DNA of 64,000 nucleotides, from assembly GCF_040412425.1 (NCBI RefSeq), contig NC_089755.1, positions 48,662,621-48,726,620 of the forward strand, given 5' to 3'. The position numbers were made by a program, and so were the translations under genes. The notes beneath the pieces are model-generated. The model was not told the origin of the DNA. It saw nothing but the letters and a program-made list of their open reading frames with translations, and did not search any database. Positions 34,555 through 46,094 of the stretch are shown piece by piece. Source of the DNA: Macrobrachium rosenbergii. Lineage: Eukaryota > Arthropoda > Malacostraca > Decapoda > Palaemonidae. Numbering within the stretch: the first letter of the stretch is position 1; the number at the start of each line of letters is the position of its first letter.

Positions 34555-34875
34555 AAATCGTTCAGTCTCACATCTTTCCCTCAGATACAAGAAGGTGATG
34601 ATTTAGAATTTACGCAGAATTTATGTATGGAATATTGCAATACGGTTCTTTAAAAACGTTCGTCTAAACTATAATTCAAAGGGTAACGAGCTCCCACGCC
34701 TCTAAATCTCCCCGAAAATAAAAAAAAATCCTTACGAGCGGGAGATTCCATTATCCCATAGATAAAGTCCACTTTCCAAGTTTTAAATCTCCCCATAAGA
34801 GATGTTTTCTCTTCCTATTATTTATCCCTTGGGTACGACCTCCCAGGGTACCCTTCGCCATTAGGATTTCCCTAT

Positions 34876-35190
34876 TGAATTGAATAGAATATAGCATTTA
34901 GGCCAAAGGCCAAGCGCTGGGACCTATGAGGTCAGTCAGCGCTGAAACGGAAATTGACAGTAAAAGGTTTGAAAGGTGTAGCAGGAGGAAAACCTTGCAG
35001 TTGCACTATGAATCAATTGTTCGGAGAGGGTGGAAAATAAGATGGGAGAAAAAGAATATGAAAGAAGGCACAGTAAAAGGAACGGAAGGGGTTGTAGCTA
35101 GGGGTCAGAGGCACACTACACAGAGCCTTAAGTAATGCCTACAGTGCACCACATGAGGTGCACTGGCGGCACTAACTCCCTACGGGGACA
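34876..35190 (+). repeat. Family A element, copy 6 (full length)
   Basis: (TTGAA)n-type head, GGCCAAAGGCCAAGCGCTGG, GACCTATGAGGTCAGTCAGC and GGAGGAAAACCTTGCAGTTG. The 3' hairpin is perfect: CAGTGCACC/GGTGCACTG (9 bp, loop ACATGA). It is followed by CTCCCTACGGGG. Confidence 0.92.
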
Positions 35191-35194
35191 GGAT

Positions 35195-35459
35195 CTCCCT
35201 ATTGTTACAGCAAAAACCCTTATGCAGAGGTAAAATCCTTCTCCCCATCAAAGTTTTCCCTTCTATAGGAACTTCCTCCTAAGGTACTGTCCTCCCCACC
35301 TGGGAAGTTTCTCTGTGTCTGGGGGACCTTCTGCCAACAAACCCCCACCAACTCCTGGGCCTCTTTCTGGGTTATCAGATGAAAAAACAAACAGAACTAC
35401 AAGATCAACATAAATTAAGTGGGAAGACAAAAACAAGGAGAAGACAAAACAAAGAGTTT

Positions 35460-35494
<35 letters not shown>

Positions 35495-35690
35495 ACGTCC
35501 TCAAATACGCAAACCATTTTTCGTAATGGCCCATAGTTCCCTCTCCGCTCTATAGAGGCAAGGTTGTAAATCTCCCGAGTTATTGCTGTGTTTATCCGTT
35601 CAATGTAAGAAAAGGATGTTTTCATCTTTCCTCCCATTATACCACTCTCTTCAACATCTACGATGTTTACGAAAGATGTGGTGGACTGCT
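35195..35690. other. Unannotated; short (GA)n
   Basis: GA lies at 35463-35491 and a T run at 35691-35710. Otherwise nothing was recognised. Confidence 0.5.
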
Positions 35691-35734
35691 ATTTTTTTTT
35701 TTTTTTTTTGCAAGGATGTCGTAAGAAAATTTTA

Positions 35735-35910
35735 AAAAATGAAAATTTAAAAATCGTTACAAGTAAGGTTTCGTATTAAACACGACGTTTTTAATTAAAA
35801 AAATGTAAATTTAAAAATCGTTACAAGTAAGGTTTCGTATTAAACACGACGTTTTTAATAAAAAAAATGTACATTTAAAAATCGTTACAAGTACGATTTC
35901 GTATTAAAAA
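35735..35910 (+). repeat. 64-bp tandem repeat, about 2.7 units
   Basis: ATTTAAAAATCGTTACAAGT followed by AAGGTTTCGTATTAAACACG and ACGTTTTTAAT occurs three times. The last copy is variant (AGTACGATTTCG, AACGAAG) and merges into the 85-bp duplication. Confidence 0.92.
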
Positions 35911-36080
35911 CGAAGTTTTTAATATGATCTCATTATTTAGACTTTTATTTTAAAAGTCCGAAGATTCAATATAACCTCAAAGTTTATAAGAAAAGCGAAG
36001 TTTTTAATATGATCTCATTATTTAGACTTTTATTTTAAAAGTCCGAAGATTCAATATAACCTCAAAGTTTATAAGAAAAG
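35911..36080 (+). repeat. Perfect 85-bp tandem duplication
   Basis: 35911-35995 and 35996-36080 are identical as far as I can read, beginning CGAAGTTTTTAATATGATCT and ending TTTATAAGAAAAG. Each copy includes the small palindrome GACTTTTATTTTAAAAGTC. Confidence 0.95.
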
Positions 36081-36084
36081 CTTT

Positions 36085-36567
36085 TATAAACTGTCAAAAT
36101 CAAAGGAGGAATTCGAATAATGAGCAGATCTATATAGCGGGGAAGAACTAAAAACTCCATTACTCTGCAGCTAACAAGGATAAAGGGAAAGCTAACGACA
36201 GAGTAATAATTTTTCAGGGCAGTGAAACGGCTTCCTATGACCATTAGCCAACTCCTTTAACTTAAAAGGGATAATGATGCCCATCTCTGCAAATCTCTCT
36301 CCCTCTCCTTTACAACCCAACCCCCGCCGTTCCATTTGTGCGACGCTAACTTACAATGACGCATGAACCTAATAATTTCGAATAGGGAGGTTAAACTAGG
36401 TCAAAAGGAGGAGGAGTACGAGATCGCAAATGGCGTCTCTGTTACCCAGAAAGAATAAAGGAGGAAAGTATACTGCAATGATTTTCGCTGTCTTCGTTTC
36501 CACCCTCAGCGGGAGCTAAACGACAGAGGAAAAATGTCACATTCTTCATACGAGGAATGTCTTCCTG

Positions 36568-36605
<38 letters not shown>

Positions 36606-37480
36606 AATAGGCAATATCCTCCAAGACACTTCTCTCACGTTCTATTCAATTGGGGGTTAACTTCACAGAAAATAATTTCGTCAGCCTTCCTCTCAATGCC
36701 ACGTCTCCTCCCCAGAATTCTTTTCGGCGAATGAAAAGATGGAATTATTCTATATCTTAAGCTGCAGGGAGTTAAAGTAAATTGGCAATATTGGTTTGAA
36801 ATCAACTCCTTTAGTGAATTCATTCTTTTTCTGATTTTCTTCAATACACAAGCTTGGCAGTTAAAAGATATATAGTTTAAATGGCTTTAGAAACACAAAT
36901 TTCTTTTAAAGAGACAATAAAGGGCTCAAGTATGACCTCTCCACAGAAAACCAGAATGTGCTGATTCTCGATTAGGTAAGATAACGTCAACCTTTTGGCT
37001 GCTATTAAAACTTGAAGAGCAGGGGGGAAATATTATCTCTGATGCTTCTATATTTCTTATCATTGACAAGGAATGGGGACAGCCACCTTTCTTGATACTT
37101 CCTTAGATAATGTATATATATGACTTAATTGGCCTTCACGTTTCAGAGTATATATAGAATTGATTAAAAGTAACAACCTGATGGTTTATGTGTCTGGTGA
37201 TCTTGCCCGAATGTCCTGTATCACTTTAACAAATTGGAGATGTCAAGGCACCCTCAGGTCCATCTGCTCGACGGCTCTTCGACAGAATGATCGGTTCATC
37301 AAACTGTCGTTAAAATTTAAAATATTAAAGGTACCATCTGAGTGTGCAATTTCCTGTGTGTGTTCATCTATGAGATACCGTGTGTGTGTGTATGTGTGTG
37401 TTTTATGATTTTTACCACTAGCACTAACGAGTTTAGCACCACCCCTCTTTGACACCTGTCAGGTGTGGCTTCGTGGTCTC
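36085..37480. other. Unannotated; short (CT)n
   Basis: A CT run lies at 36570-36602 and a (GT)n patch at 37380-37400. Open frames are short and not recognisable. Confidence 0.45.
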
Positions 37481-38150
37481 AAATGGTTGTGTATGTTCGT
37501 TCGTACTGTCTCTGCAGTACATATATTGTGATTCGGTCAATGGCTTGGAAATAAAGCTGAAACCGGTCAAGGACCTGCACCCAGCCTTTCATTTTTTCAC
37601 CTGTGTGATGTGAGATGAACGAATCACGTGTTAAAGTGATTGTAATTATGTATGTGTATAAATTCATATTCCATATATCGGTGTATCCAAAAGTCCCTTT
37701 CTTTCCCGATATAAATCTCTCTCACCGGATTAATATCCTCGAGATATTAAAGCAATATGCACTACCTGCACTGAAAAGTTTTCGTGAAATCAACATGCAA
37801 AATGATCCGAGCTGTCTGTCCATCGCTTAGGAGCACCATTATTTACCCACGGAGAGTCGGTTGCCCCGAGTTTCGGAAGTACCACCAACCACAGCATTTA
37901 CGGCTCCGAAGTTCGGCTAATTGGCTGCCCTTCAGAATTACTCAAAGTTGTGGCGTCTGGTTTTCCTCCTAAGTTTTGGCCTCCCGCAACCGGGGCCAGA
38001 AGTTCAAGAAAACCGTATTGGCCGTTCCCACGACAAAAAAAAAAAGAAAAAAAAAAAGACCTTTATTGGACGAAAATAATGCAGCTTAAGACACAGTGCA
38101 GAGAAAGTGAAGATATCGACATTTGCATTCACAATCGGCGTTATAAATTC
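37480..38150. other. Unannotated, GC-richer patch
   Basis: 37840-38030 is richer in GC, but the 62- and 79-codon frames over it have no recognisable domain. An A-rich run lies at 38035-38058. Confidence 0.35.
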
Positions 38151-38154
38151 ATTA

Positions 38155-38255
38155 AACACACACACATACATACATACACACACATATAGATAGATAGACA
38201 GATAGCCGATATAGATAGACAGATAGCCGATATAGATAGACAGATAGATAGATAA
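38155..38255. repeat. (CA)n/(GATA)n with a 26-bp repeat
   Basis: (ACAC/ATAC) repeats are followed by TAGATAGACAGATAGCCGAT repeated nearly three times with 26-bp spacing. Confidence 0.9.
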
Positions 38256-38378
38256 TCAGTTGTTACACATCTCTCTTTAGGCAAACTAATGGAAATATCT
38301 GCTGTTGCTTTAGTTTAAGCTAGCCTTTTGGCAGCAGCAGGGGCTCTTACTATTGGACAGCCCGCGCGTCCTTGCAAT

Positions 38379-38412
38379 TTAATCCTTGTAACGACCAAGT
38401 TATAAGGATTAA
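38379..38412. other. 14-bp-stem hairpin
   Basis: TTAATCCTTGTAAC pairs with GTTATAAGGATTAA (one G-T wobble) around the loop GACCAA. No U-run follows and no gene precedes it, so it is not a terminator call. Confidence 0.7.
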
Positions 38413-38746
38413 ATAGGATAAATACAAAAGGAGACAGTCCCATGGGGAGGACGTCACTGAGGTCAGGCCAGGTTAATTGCTGGCGGTCGCCGCCTCGCCG
38501 GGAAGCTTAGTTTTAACCTTGGTCACCAGATGGCTCGTTCAATGTCCTTAAGGGTGGGTAGCAAGGGAATCTCATCCACTAATTCCCCCTTTCCAATGGA
38601 AATTCGTTTTCGTTTGTGTCACTGGCAACTGCTACTTCTGTGATCTCCCTTTTATATGGGATGGAGTTTTAAAGCCACAACAGAGTTGTCCAAAATGTTG
38701 CATGTCCAGAGCCCTTTACGTGAGAGGAAGCAGATTTTCCACCGTT

Positions 38747-38826
38747 TATGTATGTATGTATGTATGTATGTATGTATGTATGTATGTATGTATGTATGTA
38801 TGTACGTATGTATGTATGTATGTATT
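38747..38826. repeat. (TATG)n microsatellite
   Basis: About 19 TATG units with one TACG variant. The Tyr-Val-Cys-Met open frames over it are read-through. Confidence 0.97.
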
Positions 38827-38829
38827 CAT

Positions 38830-39232
38830 TTATTCAGTTATCTTCAAAATATGTTGAAATAACAAGAGAGCGCTTGACAATCCTTTCTTTAATTTTCCCT
38901 GGGGCCTTAGCTGAATTTATTATAACAAGCTATTAAGTTAAATATCAGCAATATGTATGTATGTAAGTATGTATGTACAGTGCAGCCATAAGATCAGTCT
39001 CAAATGACTTACTGAAGATTCAGTTACGAAGGCTTTCTTTCTTTCTACTTGTGAACTCTTGAGCCTTTTCGCCTGCTTGCGTCTTACCAAAATCGAATCA
39101 TCACTCGGGTCTGTCAATGCTTGAGTGAATCAATCCAGGAACCCCGCTGCCTTCTCCTTCTCCTTTGATTTGGAAACTGAATCAGTGTTTTACTGTAATG
39201 CCAAATGCGCTATAGTTCCATGAATTAACACT

Positions 39233-39271
<39 letters not shown>

Positions 39272-39610
39272 CGCTAGCACGCGTCAACGTCAATAATCCA
39301 AAATATTTTTAAAGAAAATCCATGACGATTTCCTTCATTCTCCTCAGCCGAACAGAGATCAAGGCCCCCTGTAATGTCAAGTCAAGAGGACGCATGAATC
39401 GATTTGTCCCGACTCGACCTGACACAAATGATTTAAAGCAAACCTTACCCGGGGGCGCATGCGCGTTAGGGACATACAGAAAGGCAACTGCAGATGGCTT
39501 TCCGTAACATAATAACAGAAGCGTACGATGCAGTGTTCGTGATTTGAGATTGAAATGTCACCATTTAATAATGAGATGACCTTTAGTACTGTTAGTACCC
39601 TATATATACC

Positions 39611-39678
<68 letters not shown>

Positions 39679-40200
39679 AAGATAAAATATTAACATCATA
39701 TATAAAATATTTATCAATGGTTTCCTCTACTGAATATCTGAGAACCTTCCTCTGATGATGAAGAACAACTGCTGGAAAACAATGTAGCTGACAAGTAAAA
39801 CTACAGTCAAAATAGCTCTCAAAAATTTAGTAAAACTTTGTACAAGCATAAAAACCAAAATTAATTACAGCCCATACAAGCTGGATGTAGGACTTAACGT
39901 CCAAAGAGACAGACACTCTCATAACAAAATCTAATTAAGGCTAATTTTATTTTAAGGCCAAACAAGCACGCCGCCCACTTTGACCGGGTCTTTAGCAATT
40001 ACAATCGACCTCGTCTGAATCCACCAGACAAAGTTAGAGCATTAACATTCTACTTCTTCAGGTAAAAGGTCCCGAATAACGAGCAAGGTTTAAAAAAATA
40101 AAAAAGGACAAAATAAAATGGAATAAAAAGCTCCTTCTGGTGGTTCCGGTAAACTTTTTTCCCCCTCTGAGTCATGGTTACTATGCGATAACTTCTGCTA
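38830..40200. other. Unannotated; (GT)n and (TA)n inside
   Basis: (GT)n lies at 39235-39269 and (TA)n at 39617-39676. Open frames nearby (39322-39507) have no recognisable domain. Confidence 0.5.
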
Positions 40201-40204
40201 CTTC

Positions 40205-40660
40205 TGTCGACTGTTCGACCTTAAAGACTGTATTCGACGCTTCATCCTACTGCCCGCCGCCGATCTTTAATGTCCCATAAGATAGCTGTCGGCCTTTCAT
40301 TTCACACTGACCGCTGTCTACTCATCATCCCACACTGACAGCTGTCGACTCACAGCACGGAGCGCCGTCGACTCATCATCCCACACCGACGTCTGTCGAC
40401 ACTCCATAACAACCGCCCGTCAATCCTTATCCCCACTAGCCACCATCGACCTTTCACCCTTTAAAAAAATGTCGACCATTCTCGACATCGACCACCGATG
40501 ACCTTTTATCTTACCCTAGAGACGTCGACTCTTAATACCACACTCAATATACTTCGACCATGCCCACACCCACAGCTAACGAGCTTTAATCTTCACTCAC
40601 GTCGACCCGGCATTCGACACCCAACGGCAGCGTCGACTTTCCTCACAGACTTTCGCCCGC
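40205..40660. repeat. Degenerate GTCGAC-rich tandem region
   Basis: GTCGAC or a close variant recurs many times (for example 40347, 40369, 40397, 40473, 40525, 40601, 40632). Between them ACTCATCATCCCACACTGAC and similar phrases recur. Spacing varies from 20 to 60 bp. It looks like an old minisatellite with a hexamer core. Confidence 0.6.
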
Positions 40661-40915
40661 TAACCCTTCATCAACTAAACTTTATCTAAGTTCGGAAACT
40701 GAAATGAATTCTGGTAATAAATGGCAATGGCGAAGGTAAAAAAAATAAAAATTCCAAATTCAATCTAACGTTCATTATTTCCCGGGAATACTTTTGGACA
40801 GTGTTTAATGGGACAAATTCCAAAACAAAGGGAATTTGAATGCAATTAGAATACATTTCATTTCCATTATCGTCGTCCGATTCAGAGCAATTGGGAGATA
40901 GATAAGCATCGTGGC

Positions 40916-40920
<5 letters not shown>

Positions 40921-40969
<49 letters not shown>

Positions 40970-41047
40970 ACATAAATAAAGCTACTAAAAGCAGAAATAC
41001 ATAAACCAAAAAATACCTTTTTTCAAAACTGAGTAAGAGAAAAGGAG

Positions 41048-41096
<49 letters not shown>

Positions 41097-41148
41097 AAGA
41101 AAAGCAGAAATACGTAAACCCAAAAAATACCTGTCTTCTAAAAAAGAG

Positions 41149-41214
<66 letters not shown>
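40921..41214. repeat. Three (GA)n arrays with a duplicated spacer
   Basis: GA lies at 40921-40967, 41048-41094 and 41153-41214. The spacers share AGCAGAAATAC.TAAACC.AAAAATACCT and AAAA..GAGTA.GAGA, so the array-plus-spacer unit of about 105-110 bp has been duplicated. Confidence 0.9.
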
Positions 41215-41216
<2 letters not shown>

Positions 41217-41219
41217 GGT

Positions 41220-42060
41220 GCATCAACACGACACCAGGCGTGACCAGACTTCCATCATTCCTGTCAGTGACTTCAACAACAATTTCACCAGACGACGTAT
41301 TTACTTTGGTCTTCAAATCTGAGGTCCGTCAGTATTTTTCGTTTTCATCTTAGGAATTTACTACTGCTTATTTCATAAAGCTTCAAGGAAAGTTTCCATC
41401 CGAGGAATTTACTACCAGTCACTTAATAAAGCTTTAAGAAAATATACCAAAAAATAGATTGCAGCTTTTCTAGCTTGCCAAGAAGAATAGCATGAAACGA
41501 AGTGAATGAGGGGAGATAAACAAAGAAAGCTGTAGATATCCAAGCAAGATGAATAATAATGAAGGAGACATTAAAAAGAAAATGTCTTAAAATCCACATA
41601 AGCAACAAAAAAAAAGTAACTCCAAAATCCCCCCAAATATTATCCGGGAAATCCAACCCAAAAACGGGGGGAAACCACATAAAGGATTAAATTCGGCCGG
41701 AGGATTGAAAACCGTCCAAAACCGAACACGTCGTAAAACGAAAATCCTACAGCCATTTGCGTGAAGAAGAAAGAGAACGGGGGGGGGGGGATATTCCATC
41801 CCCATTGTGGCAGCCATCAAATGACCCTAATAAAACCGGTACTTAGTCCTCTCAAAAACCGCTCAGACCCACGACCTACAGTCTACCTCTATAGGGAGAG
41901 TGTAGGGAGATAATAAGATAAAAAAGAAAGTGTCATGTGGGTCATTCGAGGAAATAGTGTCACGTCATTCCGGGAAGTGTCACAGGGGTTGAAGCTGTTG
42001 ATGACTGGGTCTCGCTTACTCTACAGCATGAGAAAATACTAAGTCATTTTGACACGACAT
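41220..42060. other. Unannotated sequence
   Basis: TGAGGAATTTACTAC-like phrases with TAAAGCTT recur at 41350-41440 (a local duplication of about 57 bp). A run of 10 G lies at 41781-41790. No gene was recognised. Confidence 0.4.
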
Positions 42061-42064
42061 TTAA

Positions 42065-42520
42065 AAAAATGCTTATGTGTTCTTTAATAATTGGAAATAT
42101 ATTTAAAAATATATCTAAAAATGCGTAGGTATTCTTTAAAAACTGGAAATATATTTTAAATTATATCTAAAAATGCGTAGGTATTCTTTAAAAACTAGAA
42201 ATATATTTTAAAAAATCTAAAAATGCGTAGGTATTCTTTAAAAATGGAAATATATTTAAAAATATATCTAAAAATGCGTAGCTATTCTTTAAAAGCGGGA
42301 AAGATATTTTACAAAACTATTTAAAAATACGTAGGTATTCTTTAAAAACTGGAACCACTTAAAAAACTATTTAAAATGCGCAGATATTCTTTAAAAAACT
42401 ATTTTAAAAATATTTAAAAACTGGAGACATTTTACAAAACTATTTAAGAATAAGTAGATATTCTTTAAAACTGGAAACATATTTTTAAAAACTATGATTT
42501 AGGAATAAAAAAGCACAAGG
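42065..42520. repeat. 50-52-bp minisatellite, about 8 units
   Basis: ATGCGTAGGTATTCTTTAAA followed by AACTGGAAATATATTTTAAA and a TATATCTAAAA block recurs at 42121, 42173, 42223 and 42273. More diverged units continue to about 42490. Confidence 0.9.
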
Positions 42521-42524
42521 TATA

Positions 42525-43139
42525 GCCAACATTTTAAGAACTCAAAAAATATTTATGTTGATCACAATATAAACACTAATTGGGGAAAGAAATGTTAAAA
42601 AATTCTGTATGCTTTGGGGAAAAAAAAATCCAAGATGTAGCCGATATATCAAAAACTCAAATAATATTTATGTTTACCACCAACATCAAACACTATTTCC
42701 TCTGTAAACAATTTAATGGAAAATATTTGATAATCTGATGTTACATTTTGAAAAATGGGTACGTTATCTTTAATGCTGGAAAAAACTGGTTATCTTTACA
42801 GCTTAAAAAACTTGTTATCTTTACAGCTGGAAAAAAAAAAAAAAAAAAAAAACTATGTGCTTCAGGAATAAAAATGAACGAGCTTAATTCTATAGACTAC
42901 CAGGTATCATAAACAAGTCTGCGTGGGAAGTTTTCATAAAAAAAAGATGCATACATTTTCATTGCTTTTAATACTATTTCGGACCTAACAAAGCGAGAAT
43001 GAATTTACAATGAACTTGCCTGAAAACGACCGTCAATCTCGTAAGCCATGTTTAAATATTACAGCTGATATTTAATTATCTTAGTGATTAACTATTCTCA
43101 TGAATATGCGTTGGCATAGAAGCATATACATCCATACTT

Positions 43140-43140
<1 letters not shown>
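42525..43140. other. Unannotated AT-rich sequence
   Basis: GGTTATCTTTACAGCT-type 31-bp echoes lie at 42788-42832, followed by an A run (42832-42852). Nothing else was recognised. Confidence 0.4.
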
Positions 43141-43350
<210 letters not shown>

Positions 43351-43561
43351 TGTTTGCATGATGCATATAACCTTGTCATTCAGAATGCTCATGAGCACAC
43401 ATACAGGATTAGTCTAAATGTAAAAGTAATTCAGTTACTGTTAACCCGATTCACTCAGATCCATTTGTTGCCATTTCTTTTTTTTTTTTTTTTTATTCCC
43501 CGACACATAATTTCCTGCAAACTGGGAGTTTATATATCAAGCTCTCGACTCGTATACTGCC

Positions 43562-43564
<3 letters not shown>

Positions 43565-43620
<56 letters not shown>
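43565..43620. repeat. (GA)n microsatellite
   Basis: A perfect GA run of about 55 nt. Confidence 0.97.
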
Positions 43621-43622
<2 letters not shown>

Positions 43623-44089
43623 ATGGAACTTCTGAACGTGTGGTTTCAATTAAATTTCGAGGAAAAAACGTTGCTCAGAACTTAGACAAAAGACTACACT
43701 TACTTTATTTGAACTTTTAGAGAAAAGTTACGAAACATAACTAAGTTTCTTTGCTACGCGAAATAAATTTGCAGAGTAAATTTAAAAATCTCATTAGCCT
43801 AGAGCAAGACATTTTTCTGAATTATCGTGTTCCTTATTTTATGCGTAACACTGAGAGGAGACTGACATTTATATTTTTCGATAAAACCAAAGATTTTTAA
43901 GGGTCCTAAGATAACCATTAAAGAAACAATTAAACTGTGAAAATAAAGCCAAAAGTAAGTATTTGATATGCAGGGAATGAACATGAAAGAGACAGTGATT
44001 TATTATATACTTTGGCAAAATCAAATTTAGGCTTCTATCTGTCAATTGACTGTCGCATGAATACTGTATTCCTTGCCGCCAAATTCATC

Positions 44090-44092
44090 AAG

Positions 44093-44161
<69 letters not shown>

Positions 44162-44275
44162 AAGATGAACCCTCTTCATATGTAACAAGCCCACACGGGC
44201 CACTGACTTGAAATTCAAGCTTCCGAAGAATATGGTGTTCATTAGAAAGAAGTAACAGAAAGTAAAGGGATCAAC
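44090..44275 (-). repeat. SINE 3' portion with (AAT)n tail, copy 2
   Basis: On the minus strand it contains GGAAGCTTGAATTTCAAGTC, AGTGGCCCGTGTGGGCTTGT and GGGTTCATCTTCTG, then (AAT)n (44092-44158). This matches the 3' part of the SINE at 29069-29348. No A/B box head was found. Similar sequences (GTCAATTGACTGTC..CCAAATTCATCAAG and GTCAAATGACTGTC..CCAAATTCTACAAG) flank it at 44041-44092 and 44276-44315. Confidence 0.75.
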
Positions 44276-44319
44276 TGTCAAATGACTGTCTTCCTTTATG
44301 CCAAATTCTACAAGAAACA

Positions 44320-45280
44320 ACTACCACTAACAACCAGTCTGAAGCGCATTTGGTCGTGTCTGTGTGACACAACTTTAACGAACTCGGCGACTTCAATTTT
44401 CTGAATCAGTATCGAAAAAATCTCAGCTAATTAGAACGGCGTCTGGCGGCAAGATATTAAACGATGGTCATAAAACTTCCTCTCGTGACACAGCCAAGTG
44501 TGATCTATTATATAATTGATATAATTGAAGAATTCGACGTTTTACCCCGCAATCCCACCTCCTTTTCAATGAATCATATCCTTATCTCATATAAAAAACA
44601 TTTGAAATACAGGTTACCAATTTCCCAGTAATGCTGATTTATAATTTACACTTGCGTCGGCACACATTTAATTTCATAAGTAAAAATATTATTATCTTTA
44701 GTGCCGTTCTTATAAAGTTAGTGCGTGCTACTTGTTTTTCATAGCGTCAGCACAGCCATTCCCAAAATGTGCAGCAGGTTCACTACCCCAATAACAGAGT
44801 GGTCGGAAGCCACAAACCTCCACCAAGGCTAAGCAAACATGCACAGGGCCCTTCTCCCTATAAGTAACATACCTATCTCTCCCAAAGTCTAATCCATTGA
44901 TGTCTGTCAGCAGGCCAAAGGCTGTTAACATTTTCGTCAAACTTCATATAAATTTTTTGGGAATCCTGTTAGAAAAAAAATTCAAAGAGCTTTCTGGTTC
45001 GTGCAGCATCAATGGAAGAAAATTTTGAAAATTAATACTGCCCAGGACGCTTGGTCATGTTTTAAGGAAAAAGAAAATAATGATATTATCTAAAGTTAAA
45101 AAAATATAGACGATATGCCTACTGAAAACGGTATAAAATATGTATGAGACCACCAATGCAGCTGATCGAGACACGAAGTGGATCAAGCTATAAAATGATC
45201 AGTTTCTCCCTCCCTCCCTCCCTCCCACTGAGGGCAAAACTAACAGGACATCTTTAAACCTATGAAAAATTGAGCTCGTA
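44320..45280. other. Unannotated sequence
   Basis: Several short open frames were seen, none recognisable. (CCCT)n lies at 45207-45226. Confidence 0.35.
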
Positions 45281-45282
45281 CT

Positions 45283-45340
45283 ATACATACATACATACAT
45301 ACATACATACATACATACGTACATACATACATACATACCT
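45283..45340. repeat. (CATA)n microsatellite
   Basis: About 14 CATA units with one CGTA variant, immediately left of a fold-back element. Confidence 0.95.
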
Positions 45341-45342
45341 AC

Positions 45343-45490
45343 AAATGCCACGAAGGAAAAATGAAACGACGGATTGGTTGCAGGCCTTTCGACACACATC
45401 GGTCCTTTACTGGCAGACTGCTAGTAAAGGACTGTTATTATCAAAGGATTAACAACCACTCCGTTGTTTCATTCTCCTTAAATGGCATTT
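45343..45490. repeat. Fold-back element, family D, arms about 70 bp
   Basis: The left arm 45343-45414 starts AAATGCCA and includes GAAGG, ATGAAACGACGGATTGGTTG and GTCCTTTACT. The right arm 45418-45490 has AGTAAAGGAC, CAACCACTCCGTTGTTTCAT, CTCCTT and TGGCATTT in mirrored order. Almost no spacer separates the arms. The flank ATTCATCACGTTCCATAT follows at 45508 and is shared with the partial copy at 48600-48715. Confidence 0.8.
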
Positions 45491-45544
45491 ACATTTTATT
45501 TATACATTCATCACGTTCCATATCTTCGTGAATCAGTTATATAC

Positions 45545-45590
45545 AAATGTGCATGCATACATACATACATACATACATACAGTACATATA

Positions 45591-45674
<84 letters not shown>

Positions 45675-45690
45675 CATACATACATATACA
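45545..45690. repeat. (CATA)n/(TA)n/(CATA)n compound microsatellite
   Basis: The core (TA)n at 45594-45670 is bracketed by CATA units on both sides. Confidence 0.95.
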
Positions 45691-45694
45691 TACT

Positions 45695-46020
45695 TAATGC
45701 GAGAGAATGACCCAAACGACGAACCCTATCAAGAACACTAAATACCAGAAATGAACGTATTCGAAACAAAACAAAAAGATTAAAATAATGAAAATACCCA
45801 GGGCAAAATCTACGATGCAAAGTTTATTTTCCTTAATTACTCCTTTTTTCCGGCAACAAAATGCACTAGTTCACAAACTGCACGTAATTAGTTGTCGGGA
45901 TGGAAACCAGTGCCAAAAAGTGGCACTGTTACAAGCTCTAACAAATCTCTTTTGTTATTCCTTGAACAAAAGATACAATGAGAGCTTTGTTATCAGAGGA
46001 CATGGGGGAACACGCGAATG

Positions 46021-46025
<5 letters not shown>
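45695..46025. other. Unannotated sequence
   Basis: A 77-codon frame (45788-46021) has no recognised domain. Confidence 0.3.

Positions 46026-46092
<67 letters not shown>
46026..46092. repeat. (GA)n microsatellite
   Basis: A perfect GA run of about 66 nt. Confidence 0.97.
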
Positions 46093-46093
<1 letters not shown>

Positions 46094-46094
46094 A

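Noticed and set aside
38379..38412. Rho-independent terminator
   Set aside because: The hairpin lacks a following U-run and the organism is eukaryotic.
44728..44960. Possible LINE/RTE-type 3' fragment on the minus strand (CCTTGGTGGAGGTTTG)
   Set aside because: The phrase reminded me of a widespread RTE-linked repeat, but only about 16 nt fit and nothing around it does.
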